Of a stretch of 47,172 bases of DNA, positions 15,506 through 25,362 are shown one piece after another. Source of the stretch: Verrucomicrobiota bacterium (GTDB lineage Bacteria > Verrucomicrobiota > Verrucomicrobiia > Verrucomicrobiales > Akkermansiaceae); the NCBI GenBank assembly GCA_026397725.1, contig JAPLUI010000336.1:1-47172 (forward strand). Reading direction: 5' to 3'. Under the pieces are notes generated by a model, which did not search any database, was not told where the DNA came from, and saw nothing but the letters and a program-made list of their open reading frames with translations. The first letter of the stretch is position 1, and every line of letters starts with the position of its first letter. The translations under genes were made by a program, and so were the position numbers.

Positions 15506-18193
15506 ATGAAACTCTCCACCTTTGCCCTCATCGTGATCTGTTGTGGTTTATGCCTCCCAGCCGCGCGTGCCGACTATGCCGGGGAGGTTATGCAGGATCG
15601 CCCGGTCGCGTGGTGGCGGTTCGGGGACCCCGCGAGCGGCAACGGCGCGGCTGTTAGGGACGCGGCAGGCAAGCATCCCGGCATCTATCACGGCAACACG
15701 ACCGTCGGGGACGGCGTGCCCGGGATCGGCGGCAAGGCGGCGCTGTTCGACGGCACCACGGCCTATGTGGAAGTCCCCCATCACACGGACTTCGCGCTCG
15801 ACACGCTCAGCGTCGAATGCTGGTTTCAAACGAAGCAGGCATGGCAGGAATCCAACTGGCCTGCAAGCGCGAAGCTGATCAGCAAGGGCACCGAAGGCAA
15901 TGCGTCCAGCGACTGGGTGATCCTGGGCGGCGCCGCTGCGGGAGTTCAGGGCTGCGTCATGGCGCAGCCTGGTCCAACAGGCGGAAACGATGCCGTGGTG
16001 GCTTCGCCAGGTGGTCTCAATGATGACAAGTGGCATCACCTTGTCTGGACGCGTGCCCCCGGAGTGAATCAATTGTTTGTCGACGGCGTGAAGCTCACTG
16101 AAACGGACGACAGCGGTGGGTCCATCCTCAACGAGCGAGCGATTCAGATAGGCGGCGATCCGTTCCTTACAGGCAAGTCCTTCGCGGGACGGCTTGCCGA
16201 GGTGGCGATCTATCAGACTGCGCTGGACGAATCCCGCGTGGTGGCCCACCTCAAGGCGGCGGGGGTGTCGCCCGCAAGACCCGCCATCGTGGCACCGCCA
16301 AAACCCTTGGCTACGCTCGCCATGGCAACCTCTAACGGACTGGGCTGGGAGTTGTGGCGCGGCGAACATGGCTGGACCCTGGGGCAGATATCACTCCATG
16401 GAAAACCGTTGGAAAATCCGGCTGCGGCCGGTGTCCTGGCATTGCGCGACCGGCAATCCGGCGAGCTGCGCTGGCTGCCCGCCGACCACGCCGAACGGCT
16501 TGGTCCGAACGCGGCGCGTCTGACTGGGCTAACCAAAATCGGTGACGTGACCCTGCGCTTCGGTGCCGAAATCACCCTGCAGGAAAACCTCCCCGCCGCG
16601 GCGTGGACCGCCTCGTGGTCGGTCGACAAAAACCTCGGCGGATGGGAGGTGTGTTTGGCCTATCAGGATGGTTGTTCCAACGACTGGCGTGTGCAGAGTT
16701 ATCCGTGGGCCGGTAACAGCACTGCGGTGTCCATCACACCGATGCGCTACTGCGGGGTGCCCGGCGCGCTGGTGTACCGGCCGGACCAGTCGCTGGTCGC
16801 CTTGTTTGCCATCGCTAACAAGTCGGATTACCTGAACCCGGCCACCTGGACGGGGACCACGGAATTTCACTTTGCCAGCCGTCGGATGGCCCCGCAATTT
16901 CGCGTCGGTGGAGGCAAGCTGGAGGCCGGGACCAACTATGAAATGCCATTGCAGTTGTTCCTGAGTGATGCGGGCAACTTCCCCGCCGCGATCAGCGGGA
17001 TCATGCAAACGTGGATGAAGGTCAACAACTATCAGGTGGATGATTCGCTCAAGGTGCGCACGCCGCAGGAGGCCTTTGTCATCGCACTGGAGGGCCGCCG
17101 CAAGATGGCGAGCTGGAAGCCGGGGATCGGTTACGAGCATCACCGGGGTACCCCGTTCATATATGTGGGCAACAATCCTTACATTGCCTGTTACGAGTAC
17201 CGCCTGTACGAGATCACCGGCGACAAGTTGTGGCGCGACCGGGCATTCGAACAGATCGACTTTGCCATCAAGGGCCAGCAGCCCAGTGGGGTATTCCATA
17301 CGAGCTGGTATTTCGGCATTCCGGAGTTCTGCAGCAGGGATTGGAGCCATGACGGCTACAAGGTGGACATCAACGCGTGGATGGTCCGTTACATCCTGCA
17401 GACATGGCAACGGGTGAAGGAAAAGGAGGGACTGGATCGGCAGGACTGGTACCAGGCCGCGATGGCGTCGCTCAATTGGGTGCTGGCACAGCAGAACCCT
17501 GACGGCGGTTTCCCGCAGGTGGTGGCAATCGATTCGGGCAAGAAGTCCGAATCCGTGGTGTGTGGCCGCGCGCTGGTGGGCTTGCCCATCATCGCCAAAA
17601 TCACCGGTGATGAGCGCTGCCTGCGGGCCAGCGCGGAACAGGAGCGGTTCATGCGGCGGAACGTCGAAGGGCGCTTCTGGTACACCGGCGCGCATCCGGA
17701 TCTGCCGCCGGGCGATTTCGAGCAGGATAGCATCTATGCCATGGTGGAGTATTGGTTAGACAAGCACGACCGGACCGGTGACCAGGAATGCCTCGACCGC
17801 GCGGTGGCCAATGCGTATTACGGCCTGCTCTATTGGTGTCCGAAACAACTCAGTTGGGTCAAGGCTCCCACCCAGTGCGCGCACAGCGAGCAGCAGCACT
17901 TCAACCAGTATTCCGTCTATTGTTATGGCAACCGCAAGATCCAGTGTCTGGATCGTCTGTTCAAGAAAACCGGCAACCCGTTGTTTGAGCAACTCCGGAA
18001 CCGCGTCATGCAATTGAATTTCTATACCCAGATCCCCGATGGCCCCTACCAGGGCGCCATGACCGAGGCGATCGCCGATCCCTGGCTGGAACGCAACCAG
18101 GGGTTTGAGTGGCGCGGCAGTCCCTATACCAGCGAATTGGTCTCGGACCTCATGCTGCAACTCATCGAAATGAACTTGGTGACCAAACCGTGA
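15506..18193 (+). CDS. Secreted LamG-like lectin domain plus alpha/alpha-barrel protein
   Basis: An 895-residue exported protein; the signal peptide ends near ARAD (residue 23). Residues about 25-250 form a LamG/concanavalin-A-like jelly roll, shown by DRPVAWWRFGD, the FDGTTAYVEVPHH strand, FALDTLSVECWFQ, DDKWHHLVWTR and GRLAEVAIYQTALDESRVVAHL. A beta-rich middle region follows. The last 350 residues are an (alpha/alpha)-barrel like those of polysaccharide lyases and GH105/GH127-type enzymes, with repeated helices such as ACYEYRLYEITGDKLWRDRA, ASLNWVLAQQNPDGGFPQVV and EYWLDKHDRTGDQECLDRAV. A sugar-binding module joined to a catalytic toroid fits polysaccharide degradation. I do not recognise a numbered family or exact catalytic residues. 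Confidence 0.72.
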   Translation: MKLSTFALIVICCGLCLPAARADYAGEVMQDRPVAWWRFGDPASGNGAAVRDAAGKHPGIYHGNTTVGDGVPGIGGKAALFDGTTAYVEVPHHTDFALDTLSVECWFQTKQAWQESNWPASAKLISKGTEGNASSDWVILGGAAAGVQGCVMAQPGPTGGNDAVVASPGGLNDDKWHHLVWTRAPGVNQLFVDGVKLTETDDSGGSILNERAIQIGGDPFLTGKSFAGRLAEVAIYQTALDESRVVAHLKAAGVSPARPAIVAPPKPLATLAMATSNGLGWELWRGEHGWTLGQISLHGKPLENPAAAGVLALRDRQSGELRWLPADHAERLGPNAARLTGLTKIGDVTLRFGAEITLQENLPAAAWTASWSVDKNLGGWEVCLAYQDGCSNDWRVQSYPWAGNSTAVSITPMRYCGVPGALVYRPDQSLVALFAIANKSDYLNPATWTGTTEFHFASRRMAPQFRVGGGKLEAGTNYEMPLQLFLSDAGNFPAAISGIMQTWMKVNNYQVDDSLKVRTPQEAFVIALEGRRKMASWKPGIGYEHHRGTPFIYVGNNPYIACYEYRLYEITGDKLWRDRAFEQIDFAIKGQQPSGVFHTSWYFGIPEFCSRDWSHDGYKVDINAWMVRYILQTWQRVKEKEGLDRQDWYQAAMASLNWVLAQQNPDGGFPQVVAIDSGKKSESVVCGRALVGLPIIAKITGDERCLRASAEQERFMRRNVEGRFWYTGAHPDLPPGDFEQDSIYAMVEYWLDKHDRTGDQECLDRAVANAYYGLLYWCPKQLSWVKAPTQCAHSEQQHFNQYSVYCYGNRKIQCLDRLFKKTGNPLFEQLRNRVMQLNFYTQIPDGPYQGAMTEAIADPWLERNQGFEWRGSPYTSELVSDLMLQLIEMNLVTKP

Positions 18194-18254
18194 ACCACGG
18201 ATTTTGATAGCACACATGCAACCAATATCCGTAGTTGAAACAATATCGAACCTT

Positions 18255-20114
18255 ATGAAAACAAATAGAACGATTCTGATGATTTCCTTGGTGGCCCTTT
18301 CGGCTGGCGGTTTGGCCAATGCCGCCGAAAATGACGAAATCCTGCTGCTCTCGTTCTTCCGCGACAACGGGCAGGACGGCGTCTTCCTGGCTGCCAGCGA
18401 GGACGGTCTGAATTTCAAGGCCTTGAATGACGACAAGCCGGTGATGAGGCCAGCCGATTGGGAGGGGCAACGCCTCACGCGCGATCCGTCCATGGTGTTT
18501 CACGACAGCAAGTTTCATGCCGTCTGGACCTCTAACTGGAACGGCAACTGTTTCGGATATGCGGAATCGGAGGATCTGGTCCATTGGTCGCAGCCGGTGA
18601 AAGTGGAACCGTTCCCCGCCGCACTTCCCCAACCTGGCAACGTATGGGCGCCGGAAATCTGCTGGGATCCCGTGCAGAAGAATGACCTGATCTTCTGGAG
18701 TTCGACGCTAGACTCGCGTGGCCACCGTATGTATGGCACCCGCACCCCGGATGGGAAAACGTTCTCGGAAGCAAAGGTGTTGCTGGATCCGAAATACAGT
18801 TGCATCGACGGCATGCTGGCGTTCGATGAGAGCGCCGCCACGAAACGCTGGGTTCTGGTTTACAAGAACGAGGAGGAGCCAACAAAAGGCGGCAAGAATC
18901 TGCGTCTGGCCACCGCACCCGCCGATTTTTCCCAGCCATGGTCGCTGGTGGAAACACCGGTTGCCGGCCCCGGCTCAAGCATCCGTCCTCATGAAATGGC
19001 GGAAGGACCGTCGTTGTTGAAGCGCGATCACGTCTGGTATCTCTACTGGGACGCGTTCGCCAATGGACACTACTCGCTGGCCACTTCGACCGATCTGAAG
19101 AACTGGACCGATCACACCGCAGAGTTGCAACTGCCGCCTCATCCGCGTCATGGCACCGTTTTCCGCGCGCCGCGCTCGGCGGTCGGTTGGTTGTCCAAAC
19201 CCAAGGCGCAGGATGAGTTCTGGTATCTCCTCACATCCCACACAAACGAGAGGCAAGGGCTCCATCTTGCCGTCAGCCCGGACGGGTTGAAATGGCGGGC
19301 AATCAACGGCGACAAGCCCGTGTTCAAGCTCACCATCCCCGACGTCTTCCGCGACCCATCCATCGCCAAAGACGAATCCGGCACCTATCATCTTGTCTGG
19401 ACCATTGCCTGGGGTTGCGGACAACACAAAGGAATCGGATACGCGTCTTCCAAGGATCTAATCAATTGGACCGAGCAAAGAATCATTCCCGTGATGGAGA
19501 ACGATCCCAAGACGGAGTTCATTTGGGCTCCGGAGCTCTTCCGGGACAAAGGAAAGAAGGAATGGATGATTCACTTTTCCGCATCGGTTACAGGCATGTT
19601 TCCGGAAACGCTCGCCCTGTTTAACGGAAAGAACAATCCGCGCATTTACTACACCATCACCAAGGATTTCAAGACGTTCACGCCCTCCAAGCTGTTGTTC
19701 AACCCGGATTGCCTGGCCATTGACTCGCATGTCTATCAGGCGGACGACACGAACTACTATGTCTTTTTCAAGGCGGACAGGAAGGAGGAGCCCAAACGCG
19801 GCATTCTCATGGCGAAAGCCTCCGCACTCACCGGCCCTTATGTCGTGGACCCGAAAATGATCACCACCGCGGAAGAAGGGCCGGCGGCGGAAGGTCCCTG
19901 TGCCATCAAAGTCGGAGAAAAAACCCGGCTCTATTACGCCCCGCCAGGAGATTTCGGCGCGTATGAAAGCCAGGACGTGAAGAACTGGACGAACATCCGC
20001 AAGGACATGGTTCCTCCCGGCGGTTATCGGCATGGCACGGTAATCCGCATTTCGGCGGAAGAGGCAAACCGCCTGCTCAACCATGAATATCCCTTGGAAA
20101 GACACGATCCATGA
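18255..20114 (+). CDS. Secreted tandem GH43-like double beta-propeller glycosidase
   Basis: About 619 residues from ATG 18255, chosen because MKTNRTILMISLVALSAGG begins a clean signal peptide; an ATG at 18204 would add 17 residues ahead of it. The protein contains two five-bladed propellers of the GH43 clan in tandem. The first (about 30-310) has LTRDPSMVFHDSKFH, EDLVHWSQP and VWAPEICWDP. The second (about 320-610) has VFRDPSIAKDESGTYHLVW, KDLINWTEQ and FIWAPELFRDKGKKEW. RDPS supplies the pKa-modulating Asp and WAPE the general-acid Glu expected for arabinofuranosidase/xylosidase-type enzymes, and both domains keep them. Its stop overlaps the next start as ATGA, indicating translational coupling. 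Substrate is inferred to be an arabinofuranoside or related furanoside. Confidence 0.82.
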   Translation: MKTNRTILMISLVALSAGGLANAAENDEILLLSFFRDNGQDGVFLAASEDGLNFKALNDDKPVMRPADWEGQRLTRDPSMVFHDSKFHAVWTSNWNGNCFGYAESEDLVHWSQPVKVEPFPAALPQPGNVWAPEICWDPVQKNDLIFWSSTLDSRGHRMYGTRTPDGKTFSEAKVLLDPKYSCIDGMLAFDESAATKRWVLVYKNEEEPTKGGKNLRLATAPADFSQPWSLVETPVAGPGSSIRPHEMAEGPSLLKRDHVWYLYWDAFANGHYSLATSTDLKNWTDHTAELQLPPHPRHGTVFRAPRSAVGWLSKPKAQDEFWYLLTSHTNERQGLHLAVSPDGLKWRAINGDKPVFKLTIPDVFRDPSIAKDESGTYHLVWTIAWGCGQHKGIGYASSKDLINWTEQRIIPVMENDPKTEFIWAPELFRDKGKKEWMIHFSASVTGMFPETLALFNGKNNPRIYYTITKDFKTFTPSKLLFNPDCLAIDSHVYQADDTNYYVFFKADRKEEPKRGILMAKASALTGPYVVDPKMITTAEEGPAAEGPCAIKVGEKTRLYYAPPGDFGAYESQDVKNWTNIRKDMVPPGGYRHGTVIRISAEEANRLLNHEYPLERHDP

Positions 20115-23100
20115 CTGCATTTCATCTCATGACAGCGGTTACCTGCATGCTGGTTCTGACACTGAATGGTTTCGCCGGGGAGCCGCTTGACCCGGCGAAG
20201 CCGGACGAGGGCAACGCGGAGTGGCGCATGCGCCACAGCGAACGCGTGGCGGAGGTGAAGAGTCATGCTAACGATTTGGACGTGCTGTTCCTCGGCGATT
20301 CGATCACCAGCGGTTGGCGCGACATCGGAAAAGCGCTGTGGGAAAAGGAGTTTGTCCCCCTGCATGCGGTCAATATCGGCATCGCCGGCAGCCAGACCTC
20401 ACACATCCTCTGGCAGTTTGAAAACGGCGCGATTGATGGCATCCGCCCGCGTGTGGCCGTGTTGATGATCGGGGTGAACAATGTCATGGCGTCGCCAACC
20501 CAGTCGGCCGTTGAAGTTGCACGCGGCGTCTCCACCATCGTCGCCAAACTGCGTGCAAAACTTCCCAGCACAAAGATCCTGCTGCTAGGAACTTTCCCCA
20601 AGGATCATGAATCCGGCACGCCGGACCGCCGCAAGATTCAGGAGCTCAATTCCATCATCGCCAAACTCGACGACGGCAAGGGGCTTCGCTATCTGGACAT
20701 CAGCGGCCGCTTGCTGGACAAGGACAACAAGCTGACCGCGGACGTCTCCGCCGATGGTGTGCACCTGACTGAAAAGGGCTATCAGACATGGGCGGATGCC
20801 ATCATGCCTGTGCTGCGTGAAATGACCGCCGTCACCAGTCCACAGCGTGTCGACCCGGTTCCGGGCGCTCCCACCTTCCATTATCAAGGCAACCGGGCGC
20901 CGCTGGCTCCGAGCGCGTACATTTCGCTGCCACCCGGCGCGGTCAGGCCGGACGGATGGCTCCGGCGGCAACTGGAACTCCAAGCCAACGGTTATAACGG
21001 GCGCTTGCCGGAATTGAGTTGGTTTCTAGCAAAAGACAATAACAACGCCTGGGTTACCCCGGACGGCTCGGGAGGATTGGTCGGAAGCCGACAGACTCCC
21101 TCGGGAGGCGAGGAAGTCCCCTACTGGCTTCGCGGCTATTGCCTGTTAGGTTATGTCCTGGGGGATGAGAAGATCATCAAAGAGGCCCATTGGTGGATCG
21201 AAAGAACGCTGCAGAGCGTGCGCCCCGACGGTTTCTTCGGCCCGGAAAGATTGCGCAAGGACATCCGTGGCGTGTCGCCATATTTGCTCAACCACGCCTA
21301 CATGATGCACGCCCTGATGGCGTATTACGAATACACCGGCGACCGCCGGGTCATCGACCTGATGACGGGCTATTTCCGTTGGCAGATGAGCGTGCCGCAA
21401 GAGCAGTTCTTCTCCGAAGGCTGGCAACACGACCGCGTGATCGACAACCTGGTGGCTGTCCATTGGTTATACAATCTAACGGGCGAGACGTGGTTGCTGC
21501 AATTGGCCGAAAATACTTGCCGTGCGGGCCGGCCCTTTGACGGCCAGACACACAACGTCAACATCGCCGAGAACTTCTGCACTCCCACCGCCTGGTGGAT
21601 CCAGTCTGCGAAGCCGGAAGACCGCGAAGGGGCCGAGCGGAACTATCAGCGGATCTGGTCCGAATACGGCCAGGTGCCCGGCGGGATGTTCTGCGCCGAC
21701 GAACAGCTCCGCCCTGGCTATTTTGATCCACGCCAGGGATCCGAGGCGTGCGGCATGGTCGAAGTGATGCGTTCCTGCGAAAACCTGCTGTGCATTCTGG
21801 GCGAGACCCGGTGGGCCGACCGCTGCGAGGACGTCGCCTTCAACAGCTATCCGGCTTCGGTCACCGCCGATTATCGGGCCATGCGATACATAACATGTCC
21901 GAATATGGCCGTCTCGAACCGCGGCGAAAAGAGCCCCGACTTCTACAATCTGGGGACCGAACTGGTAATGGACTGCTGGGGAAACGAGCGCGGAGCCTAC
22001 GGGCCCGACGGCTATCGCTGCTGTCTGCACAATACCGGCCAGAGCTGGGCCCGGTATGCACAGCACCTCTGGTTGGCCACGCCCGACAACGGGCTGGCGG
22101 CCATGCTTTATGCGCCATGCCGGGTAAAGGCAAAAGTCGGCGGCGGCATGGAAGTAACCCTTACCGAGAAGACTCGATACCCGTTCGAGGAGAGGATCGA
22201 ACTGGCCGTTGCGCTGGCCGGCCCGGCGAATTTCCCGTTGAAGTTCCGCGTGCCCGCGTGGTGCAAGGAGGCGGTCTTCCACGTGAACGGCCAGACGGTT
22301 GCCGAACGGCCCGCGCCGGGCAGTGTGGTCGTCATGGACCGGAAATGGTCGGACGGCGACCAAGTGGTGATCGACTTCCCCATGCGGCTTTCGCTGCGGC
22401 GTTGGGCGAAGAACGGAGATTGTGTTTCGATAGATCGTGGTCCCTTGACCTATTCGCTGAAGATCGGTGAGAAGTACGTGCGTTGCGGCGGGACCGACGA
22501 GTGGCCGCAGTACGAGATTCTTCCGACCACGCCGTGGAATTTCGGCTTGGTGTTGCAAAACGACAACCTCGATTCGTTAGTCGAGGTCGTGCAACGCCCC
22601 TGGCCCGCCGATGACCAGCCGTTCGCGCCCGCTGCGGCGCCGATCCTGTTGAAGATGCGCGGGGCACAAATCCCCGGCTGGTCGAAGAACAGTCGGGACA
22701 TCGTCGACCCGGTTCCGCGCAGTCCGGTGGCCACCGACAAACCCGTGGAGCCGATCGAGTTGATCCCGATGGGAGCCGCCCGGCTGCGGATTTCCGCATT
22801 CCCTGTGATCGCAACTAACATAACAAGCGATGCCGCCGCAGATGCCAGGGCATCCCCGGATGCTCCGGGCAAGTGGGAGATGGGGCCATTCGTCAAACTG
22901 GACAAGCCGGTCTTCTCGCCCACGCCTGATAGCAAATTCCACTGTCCGATTTCGGACAAGGACGTCCTTTGGGAGGAACAAAACGTATATAACCCTGCGG
23001 TGGTGGTCAAGGATGGCAAGGTATATCTGCTCTACCGGGCGGATGACAAGTGCTGGTGGAAGTTCAACAAGGAAGATCAGGCAACCAGCCGGATTGGCCT

Positions 23101-23857
23101 GGCTTGGAGCGAGAACGGACGACACTTCACCCGCCATCCCACACCGGTTGTCTTTCCCGACAAAGACGCCTTCACCAAGTATGAATGGCCCGGTGGATGT
23201 CAGGACGTTCACGTGGTCGAGGGCGAGGACGGCACCTACTACATGAACTATACCGCCTGGGGGGAAGGCGGCATGGACTCGATGTGCGTGGCCACGAGCA
23301 AGGACCTGATCCATTGGCAGAAGCACGGCCCGGCCTTTGCCAAGCATGCGCCTGGGGCAATCCGCGGTTCGCGGAGCGGCGTGGTGGTGGCGCGGCAGGC
23401 GGGCGGGAAGCTGCTGGCGGTGAAAATCAACGGCCAATACCTGATGTACTACACCCACCCGAGTGCCTTGGCGGTTTCCGACAATCTGATCGACTGGCAG
23501 CCGCTGGGCAAACAGGTTTGGGGTGGACAGCACGAATCGGGGGCCATCGCGCTGTGGCGTGATGACGGCATCCTGCTGATGTTCAACGGGCAGAATCTGT
23601 GGAACCTGCCGCTGCAGGTGGGGACTTGGGCGCTCGGGCAGGCATTGATCGACCGGCATGACCTCGTGACCGTGCGCCAGACCATGGCGCAGCCGCTGCT
23701 TCAGCCTGAGTTCGACTGGGAGAAGAAGGGCTATTGCAGCGTGCCCGCCACCGTGGCCAACGGCATGGTTTCCTTCAAGGGCGAATGGCTGCTCTATTAC
23801 GGCGCGGCGGATCGCCACATCGGGCTGGCGATCTGCCGTCCCGCAACCATCAAATGA
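20111..23857 (+). CDS. Three-domain fusion: SGNH esterase - GH127 - GH130-like
   Basis: A 1248-residue secreted protein. The signal peptide is MTAFHLMTAVTCMLVLTLNG. Residues 50-240 are an SGNH/PAF-acetylhydrolase-type esterase: FLGDSITSGW (Ser64), VLMIGVNN (Asn123/124) and SADGVHLTEKGY (Asp215, His218). Residues about 258-905 are a GH127 (DUF1680) beta-L-arabinofuranosidase-like module with YQGNRAPLAPSAYISLPPG, E545-A-C547 and YRCCLHN (C637, C638). Residues about 920-1248 form a GH130/GH43-like propeller: VYNPAVVVKDGKVYLLYRAD, GGCQDVHVVEGEDGTYYMNY and the closing WLLYYGAADRHIGLAICRP. The overlap with the gene before and ATGA overlap with the gene after mark an operon core. The fusion implies combined de-esterification and furanoside removal. 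The homology of each domain is clear; their joint role is inferred. Confidence 0.88.
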   Translation: MTAFHLMTAVTCMLVLTLNGFAGEPLDPAKPDEGNAEWRMRHSERVAEVKSHANDLDVLFLGDSITSGWRDIGKALWEKEFVPLHAVNIGIAGSQTSHILWQFENGAIDGIRPRVAVLMIGVNNVMASPTQSAVEVARGVSTIVAKLRAKLPSTKILLLGTFPKDHESGTPDRRKIQELNSIIAKLDDGKGLRYLDISGRLLDKDNKLTADVSADGVHLTEKGYQTWADAIMPVLREMTAVTSPQRVDPVPGAPTFHYQGNRAPLAPSAYISLPPGAVRPDGWLRRQLELQANGYNGRLPELSWFLAKDNNNAWVTPDGSGGLVGSRQTPSGGEEVPYWLRGYCLLGYVLGDEKIIKEAHWWIERTLQSVRPDGFFGPERLRKDIRGVSPYLLNHAYMMHALMAYYEYTGDRRVIDLMTGYFRWQMSVPQEQFFSEGWQHDRVIDNLVAVHWLYNLTGETWLLQLAENTCRAGRPFDGQTHNVNIAENFCTPTAWWIQSAKPEDREGAERNYQRIWSEYGQVPGGMFCADEQLRPGYFDPRQGSEACGMVEVMRSCENLLCILGETRWADRCEDVAFNSYPASVTADYRAMRYITCPNMAVSNRGEKSPDFYNLGTELVMDCWGNERGAYGPDGYRCCLHNTGQSWARYAQHLWLATPDNGLAAMLYAPCRVKAKVGGGMEVTLTEKTRYPFEERIELAVALAGPANFPLKFRVPAWCKEAVFHVNGQTVAERPAPGSVVVMDRKWSDGDQVVIDFPMRLSLRRWAKNGDCVSIDRGPLTYSLKIGEKYVRCGGTDEWPQYEILPTTPWNFGLVLQNDNLDSLVEVVQRPWPADDQPFAPAAAPILLKMRGAQIPGWSKNSRDIVDPVPRSPVATDKPVEPIELIPMGAARLRISAFPVIATNITSDAAADARASPDAPGKWEMGPFVKLDKPVFSPTPDSKFHCPISDKDVLWEEQNVYNPAVVVKDGKVYLLYRADDKCWWKFNKEDQATSRIGLAWSENGRHFTRHPTPVVFPDKDAFTKYEWPGGCQDVHVVEGEDGTYYMNYTAWGEGGMDSMCVATSKDLIHWQKHGPAFAKHAPGAIRGSRSGVVVARQAGGKLLAVKINGQYLMYYTHPSALAVSDNLIDWQPLGKQVWGGQHESGAIALWRDDGILLMFNGQNLWNLPLQVGTWALGQALIDRHDLVTVRQTMAQPLLQPEFDWEKKGYCSVPATVANGMVSFKGEWLLYYGAADRHIGLAICRPATIK

Positions 23858-25362
23858 AACACCCAATGATCACCAATACCTTGCGACGCACGGCGGGTTT
23901 TTTCCGCAAGAAAATCATCACAGCAAAATGGACCACGGCATGGATGGTTGCCGGCTTGTCTTGTGGCGCATTTGCCGCCGGGCCGGCGACCTTGCAGGAT
24001 CCGATGTTCGCGCTGATTCAATTGCCCGCGGAATTCCAGGCTCAGCGGCAGAGCACGGACACCCGGTTGGTCAAGGGCCAGGAGGTGGAGATATTCCGGG
24101 CGTCGGGAACCGGTTGTGTACGCCACATCTGGTTCTGCACTAATATACCGGAAGGCAACTTGATCTTGAAGGTTTATGCGGATGGTGTCGCCGAGCCTCA
24201 GGTCAACATGGAGATGCAGCGGTTCTTCGGCGTCTTGCTCGATCAGAAACCCTATCGCGTGGACAGCGCGGCCTTCCAGGATCTTCCCATGACGGAAGGA
24301 CCCGTGCAAGGTCCCGGCTATAACTGTTATCTGCCAATCCCCTTCCGCAACGGGTGCCGGATCACGGTGGAGGCGATGAATGATCATGGCATCGCGGTCC
24401 AGGTGGACTGGCAGAAATATCAGTTGGATACCGGCCTCACGCCCTATCGCCTGCATGCCGTTCACCGGCGCGAGTTCCCGGCGGGTCACCGCGCGTCGTT
24501 CCCGATGGCCGATATCAGCGGCCGCGGCTTTGTGGCCGGGATTTTCAAGGGCATCCGCCAGCGTGACTTCAGCGACATGATCTATCACACCAAAGGCCAG
24601 CTTTGGTTGATCGATGGCGAGACCGCCCCCCATGCCATCAACGGCCACAACGAAGAGGACGATTTCAGTTTTTTCTGGGGATACCAGCGGGTGATGACGC
24701 CGTGGATTGGCTGCCCGTACCACCGGCATTCCGGCAGAGAGAACCAGGACGGTGTGATCTATCGGTTCTTCGGACCCGACCCGATTCCGTTCCGCTCGTC
24801 GCTGGTGCTGAGTTGCGGGTCCCGGGCGGATGACACCGAGACCGTCGTCTATTACTATCTGGCGGAAGGCAGCAAGGCGGTGCCGGTGCGTTCGCCCGCG
24901 AGTTGGCAACTCACCGGGCCATTCGAATGCCGGAACTATGAACAGTTCCTGGCAAGCGAGTTCCCGGAACGGAAACCCGGAAACTGGGAGGACCCGCTGC
25001 GCGATGGGGACCGAACCATGCCCGTACGTACGGCCACGGCAGCACACACCTGGATCGACCTGTGGCCGTTCTATCGGGCCGGTGGAGCCCCCGAAGCACT
25101 GGTGGACAATTCGGTCTATGCGCGCACCACGATCAACTCGGACCTGGAAAAACCCGTCCAGTTCAAATTCGGATTCGACGATTGGTTAGCGGTCTGGCTG
25201 AACGGGGAAAAGCTCGGATCGATCCGCCACGACCACGGCCTGGAGATGGCCACCATCGCGGGACAACTCCGCAAGGGCTCTAACGAACTGCTGGTCAAGA
25301 CCAGCAATTTCCAGAACATCAACAGACGCCTGTGGGCGATCAACTGTGTGGTGGGGGAATAA
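23854..25362 (+). CDS. Secreted DUF2961 / GH172-family glycosidase
   Basis: About 502 residues from ATG 23854, which overlaps the previous stop as ATGA; an ATG at 23866 is an alternative. A signal or membrane-anchor segment (WTTAWMVAGLSCGAFAAG) follows a basic N-terminus. The body is DUF2961, now GH172: GCVRHIWFCTNIPEGNLIL, a YNCYLPIPFRNGCRITVE strand and NGHNEEDDFSFFWG, where the Glu pair (E267/E268) matches the catalytic ExDY-type motif. Known GH172 members cleave or form alpha-D-fructofuranosyl and alpha-D-arabinofuranosyl linkages. A C-terminal beta-sandwich (FGFDDWLAVWLNGEKLGSI) resembles a carbohydrate-binding module. It is one of two GH172 genes in the locus, with low mutual similarity. 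Confidence 0.82.
   Translation: MKHPMITNTLRRTAGFFRKKIITAKWTTAWMVAGLSCGAFAAGPATLQDPMFALIQLPAEFQAQRQSTDTRLVKGQEVEIFRASGTGCVRHIWFCTNIPEGNLILKVYADGVAEPQVNMEMQRFFGVLLDQKPYRVDSAAFQDLPMTEGPVQGPGYNCYLPIPFRNGCRITVEAMNDHGIAVQVDWQKYQLDTGLTPYRLHAVHRREFPAGHRASFPMADISGRGFVAGIFKGIRQRDFSDMIYHTKGQLWLIDGETAPHAINGHNEEDDFSFFWGYQRVMTPWIGCPYHRHSGRENQDGVIYRFFGPDPIPFRSSLVLSCGSRADDTETVVYYYLAEGSKAVPVRSPASWQLTGPFECRNYEQFLASEFPERKPGNWEDPLRDGDRTMPVRTATAAHTWIDLWPFYRAGGAPEALVDNSVYARTTINSDLEKPVQFKFGFDDWLAVWLNGEKLGSIRHDHGLEMATIAGQLRKGSNELLVKTSNFQNINRRLWAINCVVGE

Noticed and set aside
22577..23866. A 429-codon minus-strand frame, with others at 21476-22558 and 23797-25047
   Set aside because: All are shadows of the fusion gene and the GH172 gene, with compositions rich in Arg, His and Gly and no domain features.
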